51,468 nt of DNA, from contig JANYAR010000153.1 in the NCBI GenBank assembly GCA_025361185.1, positions 1 to 51,468 on the forward strand, in the 5' to 3' direction. The notes beneath the pieces were generated by a model. It had not been told where the DNA came from, made no database searches, and saw nothing but the letters and a program-made list of their open reading frames with translations. Positions within the stretch are counted from its first letter, which is position 1. Each line of letters opens with the position of its first letter. Below are positions 42,742 through 50,692 of this stretch, piece after piece. Both the position numbers and the translations under genes were made by a program. Source of the DNA: Alphaproteobacteria bacterium. Lineage in GTDB: Bacteria > Pseudomonadota > Alphaproteobacteria > Micropepsales > Micropepsaceae.

Positions 42742-44510
42742 CGAGCACACGCACATATCGTTCCGCGCAGACGGACCGCACCACCTTCTATCCGCGCATA
42801 TTTGGAAGCCGTGGTGCGGTCGCAGCCGAACACTATAGCGCGACGCTGGCTGGGATCGAAATCCTGCGAATGGGCGGCAACGCCGTCGATGCCGCGTGTG
42901 CCGCGACTTTGGTTGAAGGCGTCGTCAATCAGCAAATGCACTCCATCGGAGGAGAGCTTCCGATCCTGGTCTCTGCGCCAAATACCAGTGACGTAGTATG
43001 CATAAACGGAAACATGGCCGCACCCGGCAAGGCCACACCACAGGCCTTTCGCGACCTGGGTTACAACGAGATACCGCCGGAGGGCATTCTGGCCGCCGGC
43101 GTGCCGGGAGCGTTCGGGGCCATTATAGAGGCCTTGTCGCGTTTCGGCCGCCTTCGCTTCGAGGATGTCAGTGCCCGAGCAATCGAGCTGGCGAAATTTG
43201 GATTCCCCGCGCACGCGGGCACGATAAGACAACACAAATCCGGGGTTGCCGCGAACTTCGAAAAATTCAAGGCCTGGCCGGGCACGGCCGCGATTTATCT
43301 GCCGGGTGGACGAATACCACAGGACGGCGAACTGCTTTTCAATCCCGCGCTGGCGGATGTGTATCTGCATCTGGTCCAGGCAGAGAAAAAGTGCCACGGA
43401 GACCGTCGGGCCGGGCTGCACGCCGCCTTCCATGAATTCTATCGCGGCGATATTGCTGCCGAGATTGTCCGGTTCTCAAAAGAACGCGGCGGGCTTCTCG
43501 AACAATCCGATTTCAACGATTTTGCGATCCCCATCGAAAAAAGCGTCAGCGTGTCATATGGCGGCGTTGATGTTCACAAGTGCGGACCTTGGAATCAAGG
43601 ACCTGCGTTGCTGCAGTCACTTGCGATACTCAAGAATTTCGATCTTCACGAATTGGGCCACAATTCCGCTGCGTACATACACATTGTACTCGAGGCGATA
43701 AAGTTGGCGTTCGCCGACCGAGAACAATTCTACGGCGATCCCGCGCAAGTCCAGGTGCCGCTTGAGGTGCTGCTTTCGAATGATTACGGCAAGTTACGGT
43801 CGGGCCTTATCGAGGATCGCGCGGTTGGAGAGCTGCGGCCAGGCAACCCGTATAAAGGGGACGCATTGTTGCCGTCCTCCGAACGTCTCGGCGGCGCAGC
43901 ATGGGGACCGGGGACAGTCCATGTCGACGCAATGGACTCGGAAGGATTTACCGCGGCCTTCACCCCGAGCGGAGGGTGGATAAGCGCGTCGGAGATCATT
44001 CCGGCATTGGGATTTTCGCTCTCGATGAGGTTGTCGAATTGCTATCTTAGCCCTTCGCACCATCCCAACGTCGTCGCACCGTTCAAACGCCCGCGCACGA
44101 CAATCAGCCCATCACTGGTCATGAAAAACGGCAAGGCCTGGATGGCGTTCGGAAGTATGGGTGGCGATCAACAGGACCAATGGCAATTGCAGTTCCTGTT
44201 GAACCGTGTGGTCTTCGGAATGTCGCTTCAAAAGGCGATCGAAACACCGAAATTCAGCAGCGAGCATTTTCCCGGCCTGTTCGCTCCGCATGATTTTTTT
44301 CTGAACCGCGTGCGTCTCGAACCGGAAATAGGGGCGACTGTGTTGGCCGAGTTAAGCAGGCGCGGCCACGAGGTAGACATCGCGCCGTCTTGGAGCGAGG
44401 GCTTCCTCTGCGCGGCGGAACGCAATGCGGAGAGTGGCATGCTGGAGGCGGGCTGCGACCCGCGCGGCACGAAATCGGAAATATTTCCCGCCTGCGCATT
44501 GGCGATTTGA
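42738..44510 (+). CDS. Gamma-glutamyltranspeptidase family protein
   Basis: A 590-residue Ntn-hydrolase of the gamma-glutamyltransferase/cephalosporin acylase family. Large-subunit marks are I-L-R-M-G-G-N-A-V-D-A-A (42-53), G-V-P-G-A-F-G (121-127) and A-F-A-D-R near 324-328; the probable self-cleavage nucleophile is Thr393 in G-P-G-T-V-H-V-D. The small subunit has R-P-R-T-T-I-S-P-S and G-S-M-G-G-D-Q-Q-D-Q-W. There is no signal peptide, unlike periplasmic GGT, so it is probably cytoplasmic and may be an acylase rather than a glutathione enzyme. The ATG follows GGAGA by 11 bases. Base and codon use look less GC-biased than neighbours, and it abuts a glycosyltransferase scrap, which suggests transfer. 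Confidence 0.85.
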   Translation: MTSTRTYRSAQTDRTTFYPRIFGSRGAVAAEHYSATLAGIEILRMGGNAVDAACAATLVEGVVNQQMHSIGGELPILVSAPNTSDVVCINGNMAAPGKATPQAFRDLGYNEIPPEGILAAGVPGAFGAIIEALSRFGRLRFEDVSARAIELAKFGFPAHAGTIRQHKSGVAANFEKFKAWPGTAAIYLPGGRIPQDGELLFNPALADVYLHLVQAEKKCHGDRRAGLHAAFHEFYRGDIAAEIVRFSKERGGLLEQSDFNDFAIPIEKSVSVSYGGVDVHKCGPWNQGPALLQSLAILKNFDLHELGHNSAAYIHIVLEAIKLAFADREQFYGDPAQVQVPLEVLLSNDYGKLRSGLIEDRAVGELRPGNPYKGDALLPSSERLGGAAWGPGTVHVDAMDSEGFTAAFTPSGGWISASEIIPALGFSLSMRLSNCYLSPSHHPNVVAPFKRPRTTISPSLVMKNGKAWMAFGSMGGDQQDQWQLQFLLNRVVFGMSLQKAIETPKFSSEHFPGLFAPHDFFLNRVRLEPEIGATVLAELSRRGHEVDIAPSWSEGFLCAAERNAESGMLEAGCDPRGTKSEIFPACALAI

Positions 44511-44531
44511 AGCTCATCGTGATAGCGGGCA

Positions 44532-44560
44532 GCCGGTGGGCCCGATGTCCGCCAACCGGC
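44532..44560. terminator. Hairpin between convergent genes
   Basis: GCCGGTGGGC (44532-44541) and GCCAACCGGC (44551-44560) pair at nine of ten positions in the 76-base gap between two convergent stop codons. No T-run follows, so termination activity is only likely by position. Confidence 0.4.
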
Positions 44561-44586
44561 GCGCCATTGCCCCGCGTTAGTCCGCT

Positions 44587-45702
44587 TTACAGATCGATCT
44601 TCAATGTGTTGCGGATATAGTTGGCAGTGATGCGCGCGCTTTCCTTGGGCGGGCGCCAGGGTGAGGTGTCCAGCTCGACATTGAGATGGCCGCGCCAGGC
44701 GATGGATTTCAGATAGGAAACGATTGCCGGAAAATCCACGCCGCCTTCGCCCAGCGGATAGAAATACGGATCATTCATCATGTCGCGGGTCGGCAGCGGC
44801 ACATTCTTGGTGCCGCCACGGTCTTCGCGCTTGGTGTCCTTGAAATGATACTCGATGACACGATGGCCAAACTTCTTGGCCAGCGCCACCGGGTCCATTC
44901 CCGCCATGGTGATATGGCCGGTATCCAGCACCAGGCCGACATTCTCGGGCCGGGTGTTTTCCATGACGTACAGGGTTTCATGCTCATTCTGGATCTGGCT
45001 GCCCAGATGCGCATGAACACCGAACTTCATGCCCAATTCCTCGCGGATGCGCTTGCCCAGTAGGTCGCAGGTCTTGGCGATTTCCTTCAAGTCTTCCAGC
45101 GGTGTGCCGTTCGGCTGCTTGCGCGGGCCGGTATTGGTCTTCTGGTGATCGCAGCCGAAACGGCGCGAAAAGCGCGTCATATTGAAATGATTGTCCACCA
45201 CGGCTTGACGTTGGGCCGGGTCATGAAAGGCGACGCTGCCGTCCGCGGCGCCACCCGTGATGGCGGTGAACTGCGCGCCGATCTCGTACATGCGGTGCTG
45301 GAGCGCCTCCCAGCGGTCGGGATAATAGACCTCGCGCTTGGGACGTGCACCGCTCGGATATTTCCAGCTATAGCCATTTTCCCAGGGCTTCATCTTCTGG
45401 GTATCGCGCGGGGCATATTCCAGCCCATCTTGTGTGGCGCAGAAAGATGAACCAAAGATCTCAAAATAACGGAACCCGACATCGCGGGCTTCGGAAATTC
45501 CGACAAAGGGATCGCCCTCCCAGCCGCCACGGGTATTGGTGGTGTAGCCGATGCGAAACTGCTGCTGCTGGATCAACGGCTTTTGCACGTCCATCTTGGG
45601 CGCTCCGCCATAGGCGGGGCCCATGGGCTGGGCCGACACGGTCCGGGCGGCCAATAGACCGCCGGCCGCCGCCGAAAGACCAAAAAAAATCCTGCGATCC
45701 AT
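44587..45702 (-). CDS. Exported xylose-isomerase-like TIM barrel protein
   Basis: A 371-residue protein with an N-terminal leader M-D-R-R-I-F-F-G-L-S (Tat-like twin arginine) ending near S-A-Q, then a sugar phosphate isomerase/epimerase (AP endonuclease 2-type) TIM barrel with D-T-G-H near 240, H-F-K-D near 265 and the closing N-V-E-L-D strand. Metal-binding His, Asp and Glu positions of the family seem kept. AGGAGG precedes the ATG at 45702. The gene follows a cupin gene by 63 bases on the same strand. Relatives in this group act on sugars or inositols; which reaction occurs here cannot be told. Confidence 0.85.
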   Translation of the reverse strand: MDRRIFFGLSAAAGGLLAARTVSAQPMGPAYGGAPKMDVQKPLIQQQQFRIGYTTNTRGGWEGDPFVGISEARDVGFRYFEIFGSSFCATQDGLEYAPRDTQKMKPWENGYSWKYPSGARPKREVYYPDRWEALQHRMYEIGAQFTAITGGAADGSVAFHDPAQRQAVVDNHFNMTRFSRRFGCDHQKTNTGPRKQPNGTPLEDLKEIAKTCDLLGKRIREELGMKFGVHAHLGSQIQNEHETLYVMENTRPENVGLVLDTGHITMAGMDPVALAKKFGHRVIEYHFKDTKREDRGGTKNVPLPTRDMMNDPYFYPLGEGGVDFPAIVSYLKSIAWRGHLNVELDTSPWRPPKESARITANYIRNTLKIDL

Positions 45703-45765
45703 CTTTCCTCCTTGCCCCCATACGGGCAAATTGCCGGTTCTTGCAGAGCTGAGCTTATCTGAGCT

Positions 45766-46209
45766 TCACTTTTTTGTCTTGAACAGTATGTAACGCATGA
45801 CTGGATTCTGGATGACTTCCTCATGCCATGTGCCGGCGGGAATGATCACGATATCTCCGGGATGCATCACGACGCTGCTGCCGCCAACAATCGAATTGCC
45901 ATTGAATTCTCCCGGCGAAATCTCCTTGGCATTGGCCGCTTCCTGGCCGTAGTTCAGCAGAACATCGCCTTGCTGGATAATGATTTCTTCATTCCAGGTC
46001 ATGTGCTTTTCGACATGGCTGGATTTGTCGCGCATCTGCAGCGACATTCGAAATGCATCGTCATCGGCGATGACGCCGGGCCTGGAGGCCGTCGCCATGC
46101 TTTTTGCGTCGCCGGCGCTGACATATTTGAATGTCACGTCGCAAACGGCACTGGATGCGGAAAGCACCAGCAATGCCGCGGCGCACAAAATCGCCCTATT
46201 CAGAAGCAT
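45766..46209 (-). CDS. Exported cupin-domain protein
   Basis: A 147-residue protein with signal peptide (about 1-22) and a single cupin barrel. Cupin motif 2 is clear (P-G-D-I-V-I-I-P-A-G-T-W-H-E); motif 1 is weaker, with H-x-x-x-H (S-H-V-E-K-H-M-T) and E-E-I-I-I. GGAGG precedes the ATG. It is the first gene of a two-gene set with the xylose-isomerase-like protein and is divergent from the quinoprotein dehydrogenase gene. It may bind a metal and a small organic ligand in the periplasm; no reaction can be assigned. Confidence 0.8.
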   Translation of the reverse strand: MLLNRAILCAAALLVLSASSAVCDVTFKYVSAGDAKSMATASRPGVIADDDAFRMSLQMRDKSSHVEKHMTWNEEIIIQQGDVLLNYGQEAANAKEISPGEFNGNSIVGGSSVVMHPGDIVIIPAGTWHEEVIQNPVMRYILFKTKK

Positions 46210-46505
46210 GCCATCCTCCCAGCTGTCAGCACGTCGATCACCTGGCGCGACGTGGGCGCCAAGCTATTCCACTGGCGCGGCCTGATCCAGCCAATGTCCC
46301 GAGCGCCAATTGCAGATCTCCGCCGGGGCACCCATTGCCCCCTCCGTCTCCCTATGCCTAAATGCTGAACAAAATAAGCGCGGGAGAGCGCCGCGCCTGG
46401 GAAAAAACCGTCCGAATAATGCCGGTTTGATGGGATCTGCGAGCAGCGCCAGTAGCACGTTAGATTGACTTTGACGCCACAATTCACACCGAGGAGTTGT
46501 CGCCC

Positions 46506-48590
46506 ATGTTGAAGCACAGCTTGATCGCCTGCGCGATTTTTCCTGCACTTCTTCTTCTTGCAGCCAGCGGACGCACCGCGACCCTCGACGACTCCAAGCT
46601 GCGAAGCACCGATCAGGACACGGGCAATTGGCTTATGTATGGGCGAACGTACGAAGACCATCGATTCAGTCCGCTGAACCAGATCAACGAGCAATCCATT
46701 GGCAAACTGGGACTGACATGGAGTCATGAATTCGGAACCACGCGGGGGCTGGAAGCGACGCCACTGGTGGAAGACGGCATCATCTACGCCACGGGTAACT
46801 GGAGCGTGGTGTACGCGATCGACGCCAAGACGGGAAAGATCCGCTGGACCTACGATCCCAAAGTGCCGCGCGCGCGGGCCTATTTTATTTGCTGCGACGT
46901 GGTGAACCGCGGCGTGGCCCTTTATCGCGGCAAAGTCTATGTGGGCACGCTCGACGGACGTCTGATCGCTCTGGACGAGCGTACCGGCGCTCCCGTGTGG
47001 GACGTATCGACGGCCGACAGCAGCACCAAGCCATACGCAATCACCGGCGCGCCCCGTATCGCCAAAGGCATGGTGGTCATCGGCAATGCGGGTGCCGAGT
47101 ATGGCGTGCGAGGCTATATCTCGGCGTTTGACGCCCAAACCGGCAAGATGGTCTGGCGGTTTTACACTGTGCCGGGAGACCCCTCCAAGGGATTCGAATC
47201 CAAGGCCATGGAAATTGCCGCCAAGACTTGGAGCGGCGAATGGTGGAAGGTGGGCGGCGGCGGCACGGCCTGGGAAGGGATTGTCTACGACCCCACGCTC
47301 GACCTGCTCTACTTCGGAACCGGCAACCCGACCGCCTGGTACCGTTCGCTGCGCGGCGGCAGCGGCGAAAGCCTGTACACGGCCTCGATCCTTGCGGTGC
47401 GCGCCGCTACCGGCGAACTCGCCTGGCATTTCCAGACCACCCCCGGAGACAATTGGGACTTCGATTCGACGCAGCCCTTGGTTCAGGCCGACCTGTCCAT
47501 CGGCGGACGTACCCGAAAAGTCATCATGCAGGCCAACAAGAACGGGTTCTTTTACGTTCTCGACAGGGCCACGGGAGAGTTCATTTCCGGCAAGCCATTC
47601 GTGAGCGGCATTACCTGGGCCACCGGTCTGGACCCCAAGACCGGCCGCCCCGTGGAAACGCCCGACAGTGCCAAGCCCGCCATCATCTCGCCTGCTCCCG
47701 ACGGCGCCCACAATTGGAATCCCATGGCGTTCAGTCCAACCACGGGGCTGGTCTATTTGCCCGCAAAGAGTGGCACCCAGTCTCTGCACGTCCCCGATAC
47801 GAACTGGAAATACAATCCCGACAAAAACAATCTTGGCAGGGCCCCCGGGTATGAGGGCCCGCTCGCCGCCAAGCTGAAGTCCATGCCGCACCCGACCGGA
47901 GAACTTCTGGCCTGGAATCCGGTGTCGCAGCGCGCCGCCTGGCACGCCAAATATCCCGTGGCGGTGGGCGGCGGCGTTCTCGCCACGGCGGGAAATCTGG
48001 TGTTCCAGGGGCGTGCCGACGGCGTGCTGGCCGCTTATCGCGCCACCGACGGCAAGCAGCTATGGACGTTCGATGCCGGCACCGGGATCATGGCGCCGCC
48101 GGTGACCTACCAGATTGACGGCGTTCAATATGTGTCTGTGCTCGCGGGATGGGGTGGCCCCGATGGCTTGGGCAACGACCCCGGCTGGGGGCCGGTGAAG
48201 CCGGGCTTCGGGCGGATGCTCACCTTTACGTTGGGCGGCAATGCCGCTTTCAAGGCGCCGGCCTTCGGGCACAAGGACCCTCCGCCCATGCCTTCGATCA
48301 CCGTGAATACCTCGCCACAGGTCGTGCATCAGGGAGAACTGTTGTTCGACGATAATTGCGCGGGCTGCCATGGCGCGAAGGCCGTTGCGGGTCCGCTGCC
48401 CGATCTGCGTTATGCCAGCACGCAGACGCTGGAAGGCATTCAAGCCATTGTCCTGGGCGGCGCGCGCGCGGCGCGCGGAATGCCGTCATTCCAAAAAATC
48501 CTCACCGCCGAACAGGTGAGAGCAATCCAGGCTTATATCGTCTCGCGCGCCCGTGAAGGCGCCAAGGCGGCAGGCCGGCGCAACCCGTGA
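46506..48590 (+). CDS. Quinohaemoprotein (PQQ) alcohol dehydrogenase with C-terminal cytochrome c
   Basis: A 694-residue periplasmic dehydrogenase: signal peptide (about 1-25), eight-bladed PQQ propeller (about 35-580) and cytochrome c domain with C-A-G-C-H near 620. The adjacent cysteine pair that forms the vicinal disulfide over PQQ is Cys129-Cys130. The metal-site residues Glu198 and Asn274 and the catalytic Asp318 are in place, and a second Asp (320) follows in W-D-F-D, the position that binds lanthanides in XoxF and PedH-type enzymes. Start at the ATG at 46506, nine bases after GAGGAG; a TTG lies 9 bases upstream. It oxidises alcohols (or aldehydes) and hands electrons to its own haem. 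Substrate unknown. Confidence 0.93.
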   Translation: MLKHSLIACAIFPALLLLAASGRTATLDDSKLRSTDQDTGNWLMYGRTYEDHRFSPLNQINEQSIGKLGLTWSHEFGTTRGLEATPLVEDGIIYATGNWSVVYAIDAKTGKIRWTYDPKVPRARAYFICCDVVNRGVALYRGKVYVGTLDGRLIALDERTGAPVWDVSTADSSTKPYAITGAPRIAKGMVVIGNAGAEYGVRGYISAFDAQTGKMVWRFYTVPGDPSKGFESKAMEIAAKTWSGEWWKVGGGGTAWEGIVYDPTLDLLYFGTGNPTAWYRSLRGGSGESLYTASILAVRAATGELAWHFQTTPGDNWDFDSTQPLVQADLSIGGRTRKVIMQANKNGFFYVLDRATGEFISGKPFVSGITWATGLDPKTGRPVETPDSAKPAIISPAPDGAHNWNPMAFSPTTGLVYLPAKSGTQSLHVPDTNWKYNPDKNNLGRAPGYEGPLAAKLKSMPHPTGELLAWNPVSQRAAWHAKYPVAVGGGVLATAGNLVFQGRADGVLAAYRATDGKQLWTFDAGTGIMAPPVTYQIDGVQYVSVLAGWGGPDGLGNDPGWGPVKPGFGRMLTFTLGGNAAFKAPAFGHKDPPPMPSITVNTSPQVVHQGELLFDDNCAGCHGAKAVAGPLPDLRYASTQTLEGIQAIVLGGARAARGMPSFQKILTAEQVRAIQAYIVSRAREGAKAAGRRNP

Positions 48591-48615
48591 GGCCGCGCCG
48601 GAAGCAAAGAACAGC

Positions 48616-49923
48616 CTAATTGCTGGCCTGCTTGTTGGTGCCCATCCTTGCGGCATAGGCCTTGGCGTCGCCGATAGCGAACTGGTTGCTCATTTCCACC
48701 AGCTTGCCTTCGTCAAAAGCCCCGTAGAGCACTTTCTCGGCGGCATGGATGGGATGGCCATATTCGTCTTTCATCACCCCGATAACCTTATGGGCGCGCA
48801 CATCGATGATGCTGCCATCGCCGACAAAGGCCAGTTTGCCGTCATTGGTCATCGATATCCAACTGGAGCCGACGCCTGGCGTGGTCGGCACTGTCTTGGA
48901 CGGATTGTAGACCGGATTGCGCCCGTCGCCGGGATTGTCCCATATCTGCCACGCATCATTGACCACATCCGTCACCCAGATTTCGCTTTCATCGGGCGTC
49001 ATGCCGATCCCATGGCTGGGTAGACCGTGGCCGAAGTAGTGGCGGTTGGGATCGGCCCATTTCGCCTTCCACATCTCGCCCGGAAGTTCGACCCGCTTGA
49101 TCATCTTGCCGGTGGCCGTGTCGGCGATCTCGAATCCGTCCAGATTGTTGACGTTGACATACACCAGGCTGGCATCGTGATTGATGGTGAGCGGCCGCAC
49201 CGAGTCGCTGAAATAGATGTAGCGCAGAACCTTTTTCCCCGGCACGTCCACCACGGCGATGCCTGCGGTCTTTTCCTTCGGCCCCGACAACGTCCCCAGC
49301 ACGCCCAGCTGTCCGTCGGCGGTAACTGCCAGATTGTGGGCTCTGGGCGTCAGGGGCGTGTCCAGCCTGCCCAGGACTTTGCCGGTGTGGGCATCGAGAT
49401 AGTACCACCAGCTATTGTAACTTGAGGCCACTAGCAACGTCTTGCCGCCGGGCAGCGTATAGGGGCGCTCGCAGCAGCCATCCGTCGCGGAACCCGGACG
49501 CTGAAGCGTCACAGGATTCTTTTCCCCCTTGAAGGTCCAGGCGATCGTGTCCGTCTTCAGATCAAACGCGATAAGACTGCCGCCATCGGTAGTGACGTAA
49601 ATCTTGTTTTCCGGAATGCTCGCGGTCATGCCGGAAATTTTTGGGCCCGGCATTTCGCTGGCCGCCAGGCCGTAGGGAATGCGCGCGACGAACCGATAAT
49701 CGTGATCGGCATCGAGCACCACGACGCCCGATTGGTCATCGGCGCCATTGTCGCCGGGAGTGGCGATGTAAAGCAGATGCCGCAGCTTACTCCTGGGCGC
49801 GGCTGGTGCAGCCGCACTGGCGCCATTGGGTGCTGTGGGACGGTCCTGCGCCGAAACCGAGCCGGCGACGCATGCTGCGAAGGCCAGACTGGCCGTCGCC
49901 ATCAACACATTGCGAAGTTTCAT
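48616..49923 (-). CDS. Exported YVTN-type beta-propeller with adjacent cysteines
   Basis: A 435-residue exported protein (signal peptide about 1-25, ending S-V-S-A-Q), then an Ala/Pro-rich linker and a seven-bladed YVTN-like propeller (H-L-L-Y-I-A-T-P, S-G-V-V-V-L-D-A, K-I-Y-V-T-T-D and so on). It has a C-C pair in D-G-C-C-E-R-P-Y near 150. GGGAGG precedes the ATG. Downstream of the cytochrome/HhH gene on the same strand (86 bases) and convergent with the PQQ dehydrogenase. Propellers of this shape form the beta subunit of quinohaemoprotein amine dehydrogenase, but no other proof of that role is present. It may be a partner of the neighbouring redox proteins. Confidence 0.82.
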   Translation of the reverse strand: MKLRNVLMATASLAFAACVAGSVSAQDRPTAPNGASAAAPAAPRSKLRHLLYIATPGDNGADDQSGVVVLDADHDYRFVARIPYGLAASEMPGPKISGMTASIPENKIYVTTDGGSLIAFDLKTDTIAWTFKGEKNPVTLQRPGSATDGCCERPYTLPGGKTLLVASSYNSWWYYLDAHTGKVLGRLDTPLTPRAHNLAVTADGQLGVLGTLSGPKEKTAGIAVVDVPGKKVLRYIYFSDSVRPLTINHDASLVYVNVNNLDGFEIADTATGKMIKRVELPGEMWKAKWADPNRHYFGHGLPSHGIGMTPDESEIWVTDVVNDAWQIWDNPGDGRNPVYNPSKTVPTTPGVGSSWISMTNDGKLAFVGDGSIIDVRAHKVIGVMKDEYGHPIHAAEKVLYGAFDEGKLVEMSNQFAIGDAKAYAARMGTNKQASN

Positions 49924-50009
49924 GATGTCCTCCCAGGAGATTTTATAGCGCGTCCCGGCAATCCGATACGCGATCAGTCAGCCGCGCGAACGCTTGAACC
50001 TACCGGCTT

Positions 50010-50528
50010 TCACAGGGGGTGGTCAAACAACAGACGGGGTTTCAGCGGTTCAATCAGGCCTTTGTTCACGCCGGGCACCGATTCCAGGTCGGCCGCACTG
50101 TCGAATTTGCGATCCGCGCGGCGCTGCACAATGGCGATGGCGGTCCGCTCGTCGATCCCCAGTACGCTGGAGAGCTCATCCTCGTCGGCGTGGTTGACAT
50201 CGATCAGCGTGAGACTGTGCTGGAAGTATTTATAGATATGATCCCATTGCTGCGGAGCCGCGACCGCTCCATAGCCATTCATCTGATTGAAGACGCCCTG
50301 CCATTCCGACCAGGTGCGGGAGTGCAGGAACATCGAAGGCGTATGGCAGCGGGTGCAAACCGGCTGCACGAAGCGGTAATCCTCCGGGTCGAGTTTGGCG
50401 GCTTGTTCGTTCAAGGCTGCAATCTCGGATGCAGCATCGTCTTGCGCCAGAGCGATGGTTGCCAGACCGGCACAAAGCGCCAGTCCGGCCCCCCACCGCA
50501 CGACAATCGTCAAAATATTACCCTTCAC
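50010..50528 (-). CDS. Periplasmic cytochrome c fused to a helix-hairpin-helix domain
   Basis: A 172-residue protein. I start it at the GTG at 50528, which opens a hydrophobic leader (I-L-T-I-V-V ... A-L-A-Q, about 1-29); the frame runs further upstream but without a likely start. A haem site C-T-R-C-H (58-62) with R-T-W-S-E-W-Q-G-V-F-N-Q-M after it resembles the haem domain of quinohaemoprotein amine dehydrogenases. The C-terminal 60 residues have two helix-hairpin-helix motifs like ComEA/UvrC (V-N-H-A-D-E-D-E-L-S-S-V-L-G-I and F-D-S-A-A-D-L-E-S-V-P-G-V). The fusion is unusual. Upstream, divergent, is a second beta-propeller gene. Confidence 0.8.
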   Translation of the reverse strand: MKGNILTIVVRWGAGLALCAGLATIALAQDDAASEIAALNEQAAKLDPEDYRFVQPVCTRCHTPSMFLHSRTWSEWQGVFNQMNGYGAVAAPQQWDHIYKYFQHSLTLIDVNHADEDELSSVLGIDERTAIAIVQRRADRKFDSAADLESVPGVNKGLIEPLKPRLLFDHPL

Positions 50529-50692
50529 TTCGCCGCCATTCGTGGCGCCGCATTTTCCGGCCACAGGAAACCTTCGCATGTGCACAATGATTTTCGAATT
50601 TCCATGGATTCGGCCACACCCGCCCGTAACGTTGTTAATCCACGCCGAAAGACATAGCATTCTTCCACAGAATTTCGGGGAGCGAGATAGGC

